From Ananas comosus (taxonomy: Eukaryota; Streptophyta; Magnoliopsida; Poales; Bromeliaceae), in contig NC_033628.1 of assembly GCF_001540865.1 (NCBI RefSeq), positions 3,421,077 to 3,485,076 on the forward strand: a DNA stretch of 64,000 bases, in the 5' to 3' direction. Both the position numbers and the translations under genes were made by a program. Positions 1 to 10,811 of this stretch are shown piece after piece; within the stretch, counting starts at the first letter, position 1; every line of letters begins with the position of its first letter. The notes beneath the pieces were generated by a model. The model was not told where the DNA came from and searched no databases. It saw only the letters and a program-made list of their open reading frames with translations.

Positions 1-533
1 TTACTTACCAAATTGCAGGCGCTCTCAACTTCAATTTTATTTTTAATTTGATTTTAAAGAATTATTTTGACAAATTGAATCGGAGAATGTTACAACTAAC
101 ACAACGGCTGCATTAGCTTCCAGTCCTTAACGGTTACATTGGTAAGTTTATTGATTCAATTCAACACTTTACTAGTTGAATTTAATAAAATTAAAATTAA
201 AATAATATTAGATGCTAAAAATAATTTAGGCCTTTTTGTATGAAAAATTTATTGGTTTTGTAATTTTGAAAAACTGAACCGCATTTTTTTAATTTTACAT
301 ATTCGAACCGTACTTTTAAAAATTTGATCAAAATATCTATGTTCTCTTTTTCCTTTCTTTTTCTCCTTCCCTTCTACCTCCTCCTGTCCCCTCCTACTGC
401 TCCTCCTCCGCGCTCTCATGTTGCCACTGGTCTCCTCCCCCTACCTCGTCCATGTCGTCGTTGTGTTTCTACCCACCTATCACGTCCCTATTCGCAGCTA
501 CAAAACTGTTCTGGATGACCGGCCGTTCTTAGT
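1..533. other. AT-rich intergenic DNA, no gene seen
   Basis: The left edge of the window is AT-rich with a pyrimidine-rich patch around 341-375. The short open frames here are low complexity (runs of Phe/Leu/Pro/Ser) with no family resemblance. I see no terminal repeats or RNA gene. Confidence 0.5.
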
Positions 534-690
534 GCAAGTGGCAAAGGGTCTGACGGTTGATAGCGAGGTTTCAAATTCGAATCCTAGTTGATTCACATTT
601 CTAGCTAAAATTAATTTTAAAAAAAATAAACGAAACGGTAGCATGCTACCTTTCTATATCTCTCTCTCCAAAAAAAAAAAAGAAAAAAGA
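534..690 (+). mobile_element. tRNA-derived SINE, copy 1
   Basis: One of four copies in the window of the same roughly 140 bp element. It begins with a tRNA-like head (GTGGCAAAGGGTCTGACGG, A-box region) and a B-box-like TTCAAATTCGAATCC. A conserved body follows (TAGTTGATTCACATTT, AAATAAACGAAACGG, AGCATGCTACC), then a pyrimidine tract and an A-rich tail from about 669. Internal Pol III boxes plus an A tail are the hallmarks of plant SINEs. The other copies are at 1686-1826, 17425-17536 (minus) and 60771-60910. I do not assign it to a named family. Confidence 0.75.
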
Positions 691-1685
691 AAAAAGAAAA
701 AAGACTGTTATGGACAAAGAGCGCAATGCGAGGCCTTGGAGAAGGGTGTTGCCGTGGAAAAGGCTGTGGCCGTAGATGGCAACAGCGAGGGCACTGCAAG
801 ATTTTTAAATTTTGATGAAAATATCTATATTTGCTCTTCTTTTTTTTTTCTTTTTTTTTTCTTTTTTTCTCTTTCTGCTTTCCTTCTTGCTCCTTCTGTA
901 CCGTCCTCTAAAAAACCACTATCCTTCTTATTTTATTTTATTTTATCTATCTAAACTTTATTTTATTTTATATATATGAACATCATTGCGAGCATATAAC
1001 GACTAGATCTGTTAGCAATAATAATTCGTTGAATCCAAACGACCGGCTCAAAATACTTAAGTCAAATCATAACTACCCGATGTGGGATTATTGGGATGAG
1101 GCAGGCTCCTCCGTATTTGTAAGTTGTAAGTTATTTTTGATGATACGATTTGGCGATCGATTTCGTTAAGTATAATCTATGTTATTAGAACTACTTAAAA
1201 AATAAATTTCGTAATTTTTTATTTTTTTTAGTCTTGTAAAACTAGTCTCAAAACAATTGGTTGAAAATAAAAATTTCATAAAAAATAATAATAAAAGACC
1301 TAATTTTTAAATCGGGAGTATTTAAAATTTTTTATTAAAATTTTATATAATTTGATGGCTGAAAATAAAAATTTTATAAAAAATAATAATAAAAAACTTA
1401 AATTTTAAATCGTATAAATTATATTTAATTAAATCAATTATCGATACGGAGGCTTATATGTTTTCGAAAGCATAAGAGATGTATTCCATAGCTGCTCTTA
1501 AATGTGTTAACTCTGTTTAATAAAAAAAACGATCATATACTATCCAGAACAGTTAATAAAATCAAAACAAATTATATTAACTTTATTTTGATCCAACGAG
1601 ATCTAACCTACGTCCATCCGAGTCCCATATAGTAAATGCAATCTATTGAATAATAATATTTCTATTTTACTGACCATTTCTAAAA
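691..1685. other. AT-rich intergenic DNA, no gene seen
   Basis: No coding frame or structural RNA is supported. It holds a T-rich pyrimidine tract (about 836-950) and, from about 1546, the start of a segment repeated near 5697 (the downstream flank of the F-box unit). Confidence 0.45.
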
Positions 1686-1826
1686 CAAGTGACAAAAGAC
1701 TTGGTGGTTGGTACCCGAGACTCAATTTGGAATCCTACTTGATTCACATTTTCAACTAAGTTTATTCTAAATGAAATAAACGAAACAAGTAACTTGCTAT
1801 TTATCTCTCTAAAAAAAAAAAAAAAA
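1686..1826 (+). mobile_element. tRNA-derived SINE, copy 2
   Basis: Same family as copy 1: CAAGTGACAAAAGACTTGG head, a GGTACCCGAGA segment, GATTCACATTTTCAACTAAG, AAATAAACGAAACAAG, TATCTCTCT and a 15-base A tail ending at about 1826. It lies about 20 bp past the stop codon of the F-box gene, so it probably contributes to that gene's 3' untranslated region. Confidence 0.75.
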
Positions 1827-1845
1827 TCTATTTTTTATGTTTATC

Positions 1846-3081
1846 CTAAAAAAGGGTCTTACGGTCAAAGAGAAACAGCATCAGAGGCACCATCCCCTCA
1901 CCATTCTCAACCCAACGTATACTCTTGTCGCTCATCCTAAACACCCCGGCCCTCAACGGCTCTCCCTTATCTTTGCGCGCTTCCGCGAAGTAGATGCAAT
2001 TCTCCTCCAACCCCGGCGGCGGCGCCTCCTCGACCGGCACGCAGACACAGCCGCACCGGCTCACTACCGCTGCCATCGCCTTCTTCCCCTGCAGTCCCTC
2101 CTGCTTCTCCCACTTCCTCGCCCAGCGGCCGCGATCGTCCTCTACCAGCTTAAGCACTTCGAACCCTAAGGCCGAACTCCTCTCCACCAACACCGCCTCC
2201 CCGTCGCAGTTCGCCAGAAACGCCCTGCTGTAACTCCGCCAGTGTTGCATATCCGGCATCAGCACCGTCACGACCGGCGGGCGCCTGCTTCCGGACGACG
2301 ACGAGAATTCGAACGAGACGACGCGCCCCGTGAGCGCCACCGCGATCAGCTCCCGCGGTGCGACGAATATGGCATCCTTGTAGTAGTAGTCAAAGTATAC
2401 TCGATTGAGTTCCCACGGCTCGTGCACGGCCGTCCACTCCGCATCTCCCGGCCTGCAGACTGCCAGGTGGTTGAACCAGTACACGGCCACGGCGAGGCAG
2501 TCTGGCGAGTCGGGCGGGGCCGACAGCGCGATCTTTTTCACGTACAGCGGGTTTCTCTGCCAATTGTCGGCGTCGCCGAACCCCGGCGGGAGGGTCAGCG
2601 TCGATATCGGCGGCAGCTCCACGCGAGCTGTCACCGGAACCTGGCGGAGGAGGAACACGCGCCCGGAGGCGGTCACGGCGGCGATCCAATCGTCGAAGAG
2701 CCCGCAGCACCGGAAGCGGTAGGAAGAATCGGAGAGCTGAAGGTTGAGGGAAGGGCTGATGAGGCGGCGGAAGTCGCCTTCGGGGTCGGCGGAGAGCGCC
2801 AGCAGCGAGTTCTTGCGCTGCAGGTGCGGGTAGTCGGTGACGGCGGTGGCAGCGCTGCGCCATGCAGAGCACGTCTCGCGGAAGCAGACGAAGGACGGGG
2901 GGTCAAGCTGCGCCGCGACGTTGTGCAGCACGTCGACAAGGAGGTGGCGGCGGGCAATGGAGGCCGTGATCATTGTTTTCCTGCGCGTCACTTTGGCGTC
3001 GTCGTCGTCGCCGGTGGTGGCAGCAGCAGCCTTTTCTTCTTCTTCTTCGCTGTGGGGGCGGCGATCCTCGTAGTTAGCCAT
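1846..3081 (-). CDS. F-box/DUF295 (KIB1-4 beta-propeller) family protein
   Basis: An uninterrupted 411-residue frame starting at ATG 3081, in the context typical of single-exon plant F-box genes. An acidic, low-complexity N-terminus (EEEEE and DDDD runs, residues about 11-28) is followed by an F-box-like helical segment at about 45-90 (LDPPSFVCFRETCSAWRSAA). The rest fits the DUF295/KIB1-4 kelch-like propeller: FDDWIAAVTASGRVFLLRQV, YVKKIALSAPP, VYWFNHLAVCRPGDAEWTAV, FLANCDGEAVLVER, GFEVLKLVEDDRG, ENCIYFAE and a final GVFRMSDKSIRWVE. Family members act as substrate receptors of SCF ubiquitin ligases or, like the KIBs, bind kinases; the substrate here is unknown. A decayed copy lies 4 kb to the right. 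No frameshift is seen, so this looks like the intact member of the pair. Confidence 0.85.
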   Translation of the reverse strand: MANYEDRRPHSEEEEEKAAAATTGDDDDAKVTRRKTMITASIARRHLLVDVLHNVAAQLDPPSFVCFRETCSAWRSAATAVTDYPHLQRKNSLLALSADPEGDFRRLISPSLNLQLSDSSYRFRCCGLFDDWIAAVTASGRVFLLRQVPVTARVELPPISTLTLPPGFGDADNWQRNPLYVKKIALSAPPDSPDCLAVAVYWFNHLAVCRPGDAEWTAVHEPWELNRVYFDYYYKDAIFVAPRELIAVALTGRVVSFEFSSSSGSRRPPVVTVLMPDMQHWRSYSRAFLANCDGEAVLVERSSALGFEVLKLVEDDRGRWARKWEKQEGLQGKKAMAAVVSRCGCVCVPVEEAPPPGLEENCIYFAEARKDKGEPLRAGVFRMSDKSIRWVENGEGMVPLMLFLFDRKTLF

Positions 3082-3520
3082 TTTAATTAATTTGCTTTTT
3101 TGTGGTTTTGTTGAAAGTGTAATTTTCTGTTATAGTAATTGTTGTAACTGATCGATATTTGTGATGATATCAATTATATAATCTAAACCAAAATATAATA
3201 CGAAAAAAAGATATTAAGAGAGAAAAAAAATATATAAATTAATATTTTATTAATAAAAAATATTTAAATTATGAGTAACACCCATGTAGCCATGTTTACT
3301 GTAACTTATTTATCTAATTAACTCATGCCTAACTATATATAGCTATCAAGTCATAACAGATGATAAATCGAACTTTTACTTTGGATAACAACAAATTCTG
3401 ATCATAATCAGATAATAAATTTAAACTTATCTCTAACTATATTTTAATTAAGTTTGGATTATTATTCTAATATATACAATAATTTTATCACGTGATTAGA
3501 TTGAATAATTTTTTAAAAAG

Positions 3521-4217
3521 TGTCACGCCCCGGATTACATGTTCCCCGGGCACGTTGACAAATCCGCCGTATACAATGAAATTTTTTCTGTATACGAAGC
3601 GATAGTTGTACATGTAAAACATACAATACTACAAACGGTAGTATAGAGCTGCCAGAAGAACCAGTAATTAAAAACAAACTGAGTTTCATATACATACGTC
3701 AAATCCAAGATACCAAACTACTCGCACTGGCGAGTTAAACATCTGAATGTACATGAACTCCAATTAGAAACAACTACCTGCTGTAGGGGCACCTCTAGCT
3801 CGGCTCGTCTGGTAGGGCTCTAACTCGCGACACTCTTGCTTCGATGCTGAGCTCGATCCTGATCAGCAACAGCAGCAGCCGAAAACGATGGCTCTGCAAA
3901 AACGGGGTAACAATAGGTTGTGAAAACTACTGTAAAAATAAGTAGTCCTCAGTGGGTGCGGCCCTCAACATCATTGGTCCACCCACTAAGTCTATAGAAA
4001 GGAGCAAAGATAATAATAATTGTTGGAATAAAATCTACAGTTACAAGTTATTACACTATCATGCTCGAAACTAACCTATTGTAGTGATGTCAATCCCGAC
4101 CCAATCTCTTTAGGGACTGTAAACATACCCGTCCCAGGGACTGTGAATACACCCGTCCCGCCCAGTTGGGACCTACCTCCACACTAACTAGTCCGTGGAG
4201 AGCAAGTCCAATCGGCA
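3521..4217. mobile_element. LTR fragment (TGTCACGCCCCGG family), cut at an n
   Basis: Begins TGTCACGCCCCGGATTACA and runs parallel to the first roughly 700 bp of the solo LTR at 30921-33508, including CCGCCGTATACA, GTATACGAAGCGATAG, ACTCGCACTGGCGAGTTAA, the AGTAGTCCTCAGTGGGT block and the CACTAACTAGTCCGTGGAG block. It stops dead at the single n (4218), so the remaining roughly 1.9 kb is missing from the assembly or deleted. It lies in the upstream region of the F-box gene, about 440 bp from the start codon. Confidence 0.85.
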
Positions 4218-4218
4218 N

Positions 4219-4350
4219 TTTAATTTTTATATTTAATTTTTATATTTTTAAAATTTTAAATTAGATTAAAAATTAAAATATTAAAAAAATTATTTAAAAT
4301 ATGTTAAAAATTATGTAAATTTTCCGCGGCGAAGCGCGGGCCTCCACTAG
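4219..4350 (+). mobile_element. Helitron 3' end
   Basis: An AT-rich tail leads to a GC hairpin at 4324-4340 (CCGCG loop CGCGG) and then CTAG at 4347-4350, followed by T. A short GC hairpin about ten bases before CTRR with a T target base is the diagnostic 3' terminus of Helitrons. The rest of the element is lost at the n (4218). Host flank related to 7880-8455 resumes right after it. Confidence 0.65.
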
Positions 4351-4927
4351 TACATCTAATTAGTCTATATCAACCTATCCAACTATAACTATCAAATAAT
4401 AACATATGATAAATCTATTTTTATTTTGGATAAGTACAAATTATAATCATAATCAAATAAAAAATTTAAAACTATTTCTAATTATATTTTAATTATGTTT
4501 GAATTATTATTTTTAATAGGTTTAATTAATTTTGCCAAATTTATAAAATGTACTGCGCAATCTCCACGCACAAAACAGCCCTCAATTATCGATTGTTTGT
4601 TAACTTACAGTGTAACAGATATTTTCTCTTATCTTTTTAAATGAGGCGCGTGTGCTAAGGTTGTTTCAGATTAATTAAATTATAAATTTTGATAATTTAA
4701 TAAATTTATTGGTTTAATCATTTTTATTTATTTTAATTGGTTCAATTAATTAAAATTTTACTTGGACAGCTAAAATTTCAGTAGAATTAACATTAAATTT
4801 ATAAAATTTAATTTAATTGATAAATTTTGTTTTAAATTAAAATATCTCAATTAGAAAAAAAAAAAAAATTTCTGATTTTACGCAAGTTTCTTGATTTTTA
4901 AAAAATTATTTGTATATTCAAACATAT
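4351..4927. repeat. Orphan copy of the F-box upstream flank
   Basis: Closely parallels 7880-8455: the shared blocks include TATTTTGGATAAG, AACAGATATTTTCTC, TTTTTAAATGAGGCG and TTTTACTTGGACAGCTAA. In the intact arrangement this sequence lies upstream (right) of an F-box gene, but here only LTR and Helitron debris lies to its left. The first unit already has its own version at 3150-3515, so this is a third copy. Confidence 0.75.
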
Positions 4928-5696
4928 CTATACTATTTATACTATATATAAAAGTACGTATTTCAAATTCCAGTCTTGTGGACTCTTTTTTTGCAAAAAA
5001 AAAAATTTGATTCCTCTTTTTTTATGTAAAATAAATAATTATTATGAAACAAACTTTTAATTCTCTTTATCTCTAAAATAGAAAAAAAAATATATTTATC
5101 CAATTTTTTGATAATTCAAAGATATCTACAGTGAATTTATATTTTAATTCGAAAATTATTTAATTTTTTTTATTTCTAAAACAGAAAAAAAAATTCATGC
5201 TTATCGAAAATTTTGCCAAAATATCTACTATAAATCTATATTTCAATTTAAAATTTAAAATTAATTTAAAATTTCAAATTTTGGACTATCAACGTATTAC
5301 TGATTAGTTTTGATTTTTTCAAATATGTCACTACTGTTACAGTCCATTAGAAAAATTTAGTTAACCATAAGTTAAATACTTACGCCGGTTAGTTTTTGAC
5401 ATTTTTACCTCTTCTATATTGTATTGTTAATGCTTTTGGAGGGATATATTTGTAATGGCAAAATTGAAAATATAAAACGGTAACAAATCAGAAGGATATA
5501 TTTAAAAATATTAAAACATTTATAAGCAACAAATAGGAAGGATATTTTTGAAAATATTATTACTTTTGTAGGAATAATATATAAAAGTTAAATTTTATAG
5601 GAATATATTTGTCATTAACTGTGTTTACATAGATCCGTAACGAAATTAACTCTCTTCTAATCAATATTATATACAAAATGATCATCAGTGCCCATA
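4928..5696. other. AT-rich DNA, no gene seen
   Basis: Very AT-rich. It starts with TCTATACTATTTATAC, which resembles a Helitron 5' end, but I find no matching 3' end. No coding frame is supported. Confidence 0.4.
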
Positions 5697-5961
5697 AGTA
5701 CAGTTGATAACATCAAAACAAATTATATTAACTTTATTTTGATTCGACGAGATCTAACCTACATCCATCCTAATCCCATGGTCAATGCATCCCAACATGA
5801 TGCAATATACTGAATTTATTTATTTATTTATTTTTGTTTACCTAAAAGAAGGTCTTAAAGTCAAAAAGAAACAGGCACCATCCCCTCACCTTTCTCAACC
5901 CAACGTATACTCTTGTCGCTCATCCTAAACACCCCAGCCTTCAACGGCTCTCCCTTATCTT

Positions 5962-6327
5962 TAGTTATGCAAATGGATCTGGGTTGGTGGAGCTCCGCCC
6001 CGATCCGTTCCGAATGGGTGGTAAGTGAGAATAAAAAATATAAAAAAATATAACCCGTCCCGAATCCGTCCCGATCCGCCAAGTAAATGAAGCGGGAGGT
6101 GGGAGACTCTTTTCTTCCTTCAATCCGCTCCGATTTCCGATCCGTTAAAAATCCGGCTCCCGCTCCGATCCGTCCCGAATGGAGCGGTAAGTGAGAGCCA
6201 AAAATAAAATGAAAAGCAACCCGCCCCGAATCCGCCCCGCCCCAATAAGAAATGGAGCGAGAGGTGGGAGAACTCTCCCGCCCCCGGATCCGTCCCATTT
6301 GCCGGATCCGTCCCATTTGCATCCCTA
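5962..6327. mobile_element. hAT-type MITE inside the F-box pseudogene
   Basis: Exact insertion footprint: an 8 bp target duplication CTTATCTT (5954-5961 and 6328-6335) flanks an element starting TAGTTATGCAAATGG and ending CCATTTGCATCCCTA. The intact paralogue has one uninterrupted CTTATCTT at the equivalent place (about 1968). Eight-base duplications and TAGGGATG-type ends are typical of hAT elements. The subterminal regions carry repeated GATCCGTCCCGAAT-like words, as in the larger hAT at 11053-15808. Confidence 0.92.
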
Positions 6328-7092
6328 CTTATCTTTGCGCGCTTCCGCGAAGTAGATGCAATTCTCCTCCAACCCCGGCGGCGCCTCGTCGACCGGCACG
6401 CAGACGCTGCCGCACCGGCTCACCACCGCTGCCTTCTTCCCCTGCAGCCCCTGCAGCCCCTCCTGCTTCTCCCACTTCCTCCCTCCCCCCGCGACCGTCG
6501 TCATCTACCAGCTTAAACACTTCGAACTCAAAGGCCGAACTGCTCTTAACCAACACCGACTCCCCATCGGAGTTCGCCAGATACTCCCTGCTGAACTCCC
6601 CCAACAGTTGATCCCACCGTCGATCCGGCGTCAGCAGCGTCACGAGCGGCAGGCTTCCAGACGACGAAAATTTGAAGGAGACGACACGCCCTGTGAGCAC
6701 CACTGCCAGCAGCTTCCGCGGCGCGACGAATGCAGCGCCCTTGTAGATGTAACGGACGTATTCTCGATCGACTTCCGTGCCGTGGTACGAGGCTCGAGCA
6801 CGGCCGTCCACTCCGCATCTCCCAGCCTGCAGGCGGCCAGGTGGTTGAACCAGTACACGGCCACGGCGAGGCAGTCTGGCGAGTCGGGCGGGGCCGAGAG
6901 CACGATCTTTTTTACGTACGACGGGTTCTTCTGCCACTTGTCTGCATTGTCGGCGAACCACGGCGGGAGTGTCAGCGTCGATATTGGCGGCAGCACCACG
7001 CAAGCTGTCGCCGGGACCTGGCGGAGGAGGAACACGCGCCCGGAGGCGGTCACGGTGGCGATCCAATTGTTGAAGAGCCCGCAGCACCGGAA

Positions 7093-7317
7093 GTGGTAGG
7101 AAGAATCGGAGAGCTGAAGGTTGAGGGAAGGGCTGATGAGGCGGCGGAAGTCACCTTCGGGGTCGGCGGAGAGCGCCAGCAGCGAGTTCTTGCGCTGCAN
7201 NNNNNNNNNNNGGTAGGAAGAATCGGAGAGCTGAAGGTTGAGGGAAGGGCTGATGAGGCAACGGAAGTCATCTTCGGGGTCGGCGGAGAGCGCCAGCAGC
7301 GAGTTCTTGTGCTGCAA
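7093..7317. repeat. Direct repeat flanking an N gap
   Basis: About 106 bp to the left of the 12-base N run (7200-7211) is repeated to its right with several differences. The left copy encodes QRKNSLLALSADPEGDFRRL, as in the intact gene; the right copy encodes QHKNSLLALSADPEDDFRCL. The two sides probably come from different paralogues joined across a gap. Confidence 0.75.
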
Positions 7318-7540
7318 GTGCGGGTAGTCGGCGATGGCGATGGCGGCGCTGCACCATGCAGAGCACGTCTCGCGGAAGCAGACGAATGACGGGGGGTCAA
7401 GCTGCGCCGCGACGTTGTGCAGCACGTCGAAAAGGAGGTGGCAGCAGGCGACGGAGGCCGTGATCATTGTTTTCCTGCACGTCACTATGGCATCGTCGCT
7501 GGTGTTTTCTTCTTCTTCTTCTTCTTCTTCTTCTTCTTCT

Positions 7541-7751
7541 TCGCTGTGTGGGCGGCGATCGTCCTCGTTAGCCATTTTAATTTGCTCTTTCGTGGTTTTG
7601 TTGGGAGGGTGATTTGCACTAATACTAATTGTTTGAATTAATATTCGCTGTGTGGGCGGCGATCGTCCTCGTTAGCCATTTTAATTTGCTCTTTCGTGGT
7701 TTTGTTGGGAGGGTGATTTGCACTAATACTAATTGTTTGAATTAATATATA
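7541..7751. repeat. 105 bp tandem duplication over the pseudogene start
   Basis: The block from TTCGCTGTGTGGGCGGCGAT through GTTTGAATTAATA occurs twice in a row with a 105 bp offset. It duplicates the start codon and first residues of the F-box copy, so a second decoy ATG lies near 7680 that quickly runs into a stop. Confidence 0.85.
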
Positions 7752-8518
7752 TATTTATATTAATACTCATTATGTAATCTAGATCATTAAGATATTATGA
7801 GAGGAAGAAGAAAACTAAACTAATATTTTATTAATAAAAAATATTTAATTCACCTTGAATGTCTTATTAATTTAATTAATTCATAATTTATATCTAATTA
7901 TGTATAGCTATCAAGTCATAACATATGATATATTTAATTTTTATTTTGGACAGGTCATAATCATAATTAAATAAAAGATTTAAACCTATCTCTAATTATA
8001 TTATACTTTTATTAAGTTTGAATAATTATTTTCAACAGGTTTAATTAATTTTGCCAAATTTATAAATGTGCTATGAAATCTCTATCACAAAACAGCCCCT
8101 AATTATCGCTTGTTTGTTAATTTAAAGTTTAACAGATATCTTCTCTTATCTTTTTAAATGAGGCGAGCGTCCTAAGCTTTTTAAATTAATTAAATTATAA
8201 ATTTTGATAATTTAGTAAAAAATTTATTGGTTTAATCATTCTGAATTTATTTTAATTGGTTCGATTAATTAAAATTTTACTTGGACAGCTAATTAAAGTT
8301 TCAGCAGAATCAACATTAAATTTATAAAATTTTAATTTAATTGATACATTTTGTTTTAAACTAAAATATCTCAATTAGATAAAAAAAATTATTTTTTCTG
8401 ATTTTATGCAAGTTTCTTGATTTTAAAAAATTATTTGTATATTCAAACATATATTTATATATCTATATTTATATATACTAGTCGAGTGTACGTGCAAATA
8501 CATATTATATTATATTAA

Positions 8519-9009
8519 TAGTTATATCAAAATCAACATAAAAATAAAAATTTGAAATTTGAAAAACATAAATTCATATTATAGAAAATATCTGACATCC
8601 TTAATTGTCATTAGTTGTTTTAATTAAGATATTTAGATTAATTACTATTATATATGTTTTGAATTTTAGAATTGATTGCACCATTTTTTAAGACTTAGTT
8701 TGATATTGAGACTCATTTGAGTCTATTAGATAAAATGGAGTTGGAATAAAAGCATGTAGAAATATGAAAAACATAAATATCAATAGTTATATTAATAGTT
8801 ATATCAAAATCAACATAAAAATAAAAATTTAAAATTTGAAAAACATAAATTGATATTATAGAAAATATCTAACATCCTTAATTTTCATTAGTTGTTTTAA
8901 TTAAGATATTTTTTAGATTAATTACTATTAGATATGTCTCGAATTTTAGAATTGATCGCAAGATTTTTTAAGACTTAGTTTGGTATTGATACTCATTTGA
9001 CGCTATTAG
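8519..9009. repeat. Tandem repeat of about 215 bp
   Basis: 8519-8733 and 8797-9009 share TTATATCAAAATCAACATAA, ATAGAAAATATCT, CATCCTTAATT, TTAGTTGTTTTAATTAAG and AGACTTAGTTTG, ending in CTATTAGA. The second copy ends exactly at the CACTA terminus at 9011. A related tail (AGTTTGGTATTGAGCTC, CTATTAGATAAAATGGAG) recurs near 10508-10556. Confidence 0.75.
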
Positions 9010-9010
9010 A

Positions 9011-9860
9011 CACTACAGGAAAATATACAATTCCCGGCGATTCGCTAGAGGCGGTTGTAAAAACCGCCTCTACAAAATAGCAACAGGCAGCATATAGAGG
9101 TGGTTTGTAAAACCGCCTTTATTTTCTTTCTCTTTCCCTTCATTTTTATTTCCCTCCTAGCCAACCCTAACTTTCCCCTTTCACGATCCGCACACGCGCG
9201 AAATAATTTCCCCTTTTTCACTCCGCGCGCGAACGCGAATCCTCTTTCCCCTTCGCCTCTTTCCGCTTCTTCGCCGCTTCTTCGCCGCAGAGTTAGGGTT
9301 CCCCTTTGCTCGGAACCCTTCGCCTCTTTCCGCTTCTTCGCCGCTTAACTCTGCGCAAAACCCTAACTTCGCCGCCTCTTTCCGCTTCGCCGCTTCGCCC
9401 CAATCTTGTCGGACCTCCTTAATTTCTCCCTTCTCTAACTCCCATCGCCTTCTCCAAGCTCTGAGGATGCCCTAGCTCCGCCGCTTCGCCGGAGCTCCAC
9501 CCGAGGCCGGAGCTCCACCCGAGCGCCCTCACGTCGCCGGAGTTCTACCAAACTCGCGCCTTCCTCAACCTGCTGCGACCTTTTTGTCTGTTTACTGTGC
9601 AAAGTTACACTTTTACTTACCTCCTCTGTTAACTACTAATTATACTTATAGTCCAAGTCATTACACCTCTTTGCCTCTTTCCCCTTCGCAGCTTCTCCTC
9701 TTCGCCGCTTTGCCTCTCCGCGAACGCCTACGGTGCAGACTTCCTCTCTTCAATCAACTTCCTCGATCGACGACGCCGTGTTAACCTCCTCATTTTCGGC
9801 AAGCTTTTTTCTCAAGCTTCTTCCAGGTTTGTAGTTATTTTTTAAAAAATCTCCATTAGG
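9011..9860 (+). mobile_element. CACTA (En/Spm) transposon end with transcript-like leader
   Basis: Starts CACTACAGGAAAATATAC, a typical CACTA-superfamily terminus. Inverted subterminal words follow (GAGGCGGTTGTAAAAACCGC and GAGGTGGTTTGTAAAACCGC). Then comes a GC- and pyrimidine-rich stretch (9180-9790) that looks like the untranslated leader of a captured or element gene. It ends in a splice-donor-like CCAG|GTTTGTAG near 9825. I do not find a convincing opposite terminus or a transposase frame, so this is an end fragment or an element with unrecognised limits. Confidence 0.55.
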
Positions 9861-10811
9861 GTTCTTTCCTTCTCTTATGATCTGCTTGTGCGAAATAGAA
9901 TAGCTATTAGTTTCCTGTTGAAGTAATAATTTACCTAGGCGAGTAGGCTAGTTTGATCAATCCAGTTTGAGTTCTTTTGCCTTTACTTTCGGTTTGAGAT
10001 CTTGTGGAGGTTCCCAGCTACCAAAATACAGTTCTAAGATAAGCTCTTGGTTTTCTTTCTGGACAGAACAGAGTATAGTAGCAAGACAAGAATACATATT
10101 AGCTTCGTAATTTAGTTTCATAAAGGTGTAAATTAACTAAATGAGTGGCTGTATTCATAAATATTCTAAAGTTTTAATAGCAAACTCTACTTCAATCCAA
10201 AAAAAAAAAACTTACATTGCTATGAAATGCTAAAATTTTATAGTGAGGATGCTAAGTGTGCCAGCTTTTGCATTTGGCTTAATAATGAAATTTGGTGGTG
10301 GATGCTCTTGATATCATTTTTATTAGTGAAAAAAAAGTAGCTTTTGAGCTTTGGGATAAAAACATATGGAAAAATGTTTCTACGTTCTCCGGTGGGACCG
10401 TAGAAAATATATCTACGTACGAAAATAAACAGAGTATTTTTCCATCATAGTTTTTCACCACATGTAACGCATTCTCTCCGCGCGCAATTCCAAACGAAGC
10501 CTAAGATGTAGTTTGGTATTGAGCTCTATCTAACACTATTAGATAAAATGGAGTTGAGAAAAAAAACATATAGAGATATGCTTCTGCGTTCTCCGATAGG
10601 ACCATAGAAAATATATTGTAACCGACTAATTGCGATATGCGGAACGCAATATTATGTACGAAAATAAATAGGATATTTTACCATCGTCCTTTCTTACCAT
10701 ATGTAACGTAATCCCCGTGCAATTCAAAACCAAGCATAAATTAAGTTTAGATTATGCTTAATTTTATTGAGATTAATCCTACTTATAGTAGGATTTAGCA
10801 ACTATTATAAA
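9861..10811. other. No gene seen
   Basis: Mixed AT-rich sequence. Two related blocks (10360-10490 and 10540-10720) share words such as TACGTTCTCCGGTGGGACC / TGCGTTCTCCGATAGGACC and GTAGAAAATATAT, so they are copies of an uncharacterised repeat. Confidence 0.4.

Larger units (their letters stand above)
5861..7575 (-). pseudogene. Broken tandem copy of the F-box/DUF295 gene
   Basis: Starts at ATG 7575 with MANEDDRRPHSEEEE and an expanded poly-Glu tract from a TTC repeat (7507-7542), then follows the intact paralogue. It is broken in four ways. An N gap (7200-7211) separates two successive versions of the same 34-residue segment. The frame shifts near 6790, just after AEWTAVLEP, and the family sequence resumes one frame over at VDREYVRYIYKGAAFVAP. 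It shifts again near 6500, after KLVDDDGRG. A 366 bp hAT MITE (5962-6327) splits the last coding block, leaving KDKGEPLKAGVFRMSDKSIR beyond it. Some of this could be assembly error, but the MITE with target duplication is real damage. Confidence 0.85.
1546..8455. repeat. Tandem segmental duplication of an F-box gene unit
   Basis: Two large units share gene and flanks. The downstream flank near 1550-1650 matches 5697-5800. The gene 1846-3081 matches the broken gene 5861-7575. The upstream flank 3150-3515 matches 7740-8040. A third, orphan piece of the same upstream flank lies at 4351-4927 without a gene beside it. The two main units part company near 4928 and 8455. The pattern fits unequal crossing-over followed by transposon insertions. 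The orphan flank and the n at 4218 suggest that a further gene copy may be missing from the assembly. Confidence 0.8.

Noticed and set aside
2242..3090. A 282-residue plus-strand frame opposite the F-box gene
   Set aside because: It is the antisense of a GC-rich coding region; the minus frame has clear family motifs.
4928..4960. Possible Helitron 5' end (TCTATACTATTTATAC)
   Set aside because: No matching hairpin plus CTRR end was found downstream.
8478..8510. Possible inverted Helitron 3' end (ACTAGTCGAGTGTACG)
   Set aside because: The hairpin is too degenerate and no partner end was identified.
10320..10342. ATTAGTG near 10340 as the right end of the CACTA element at 9011
   Set aside because: Its inverse (CACTAATAAAAATG) matches the left end poorly, and there is no shared 3 bp duplication.
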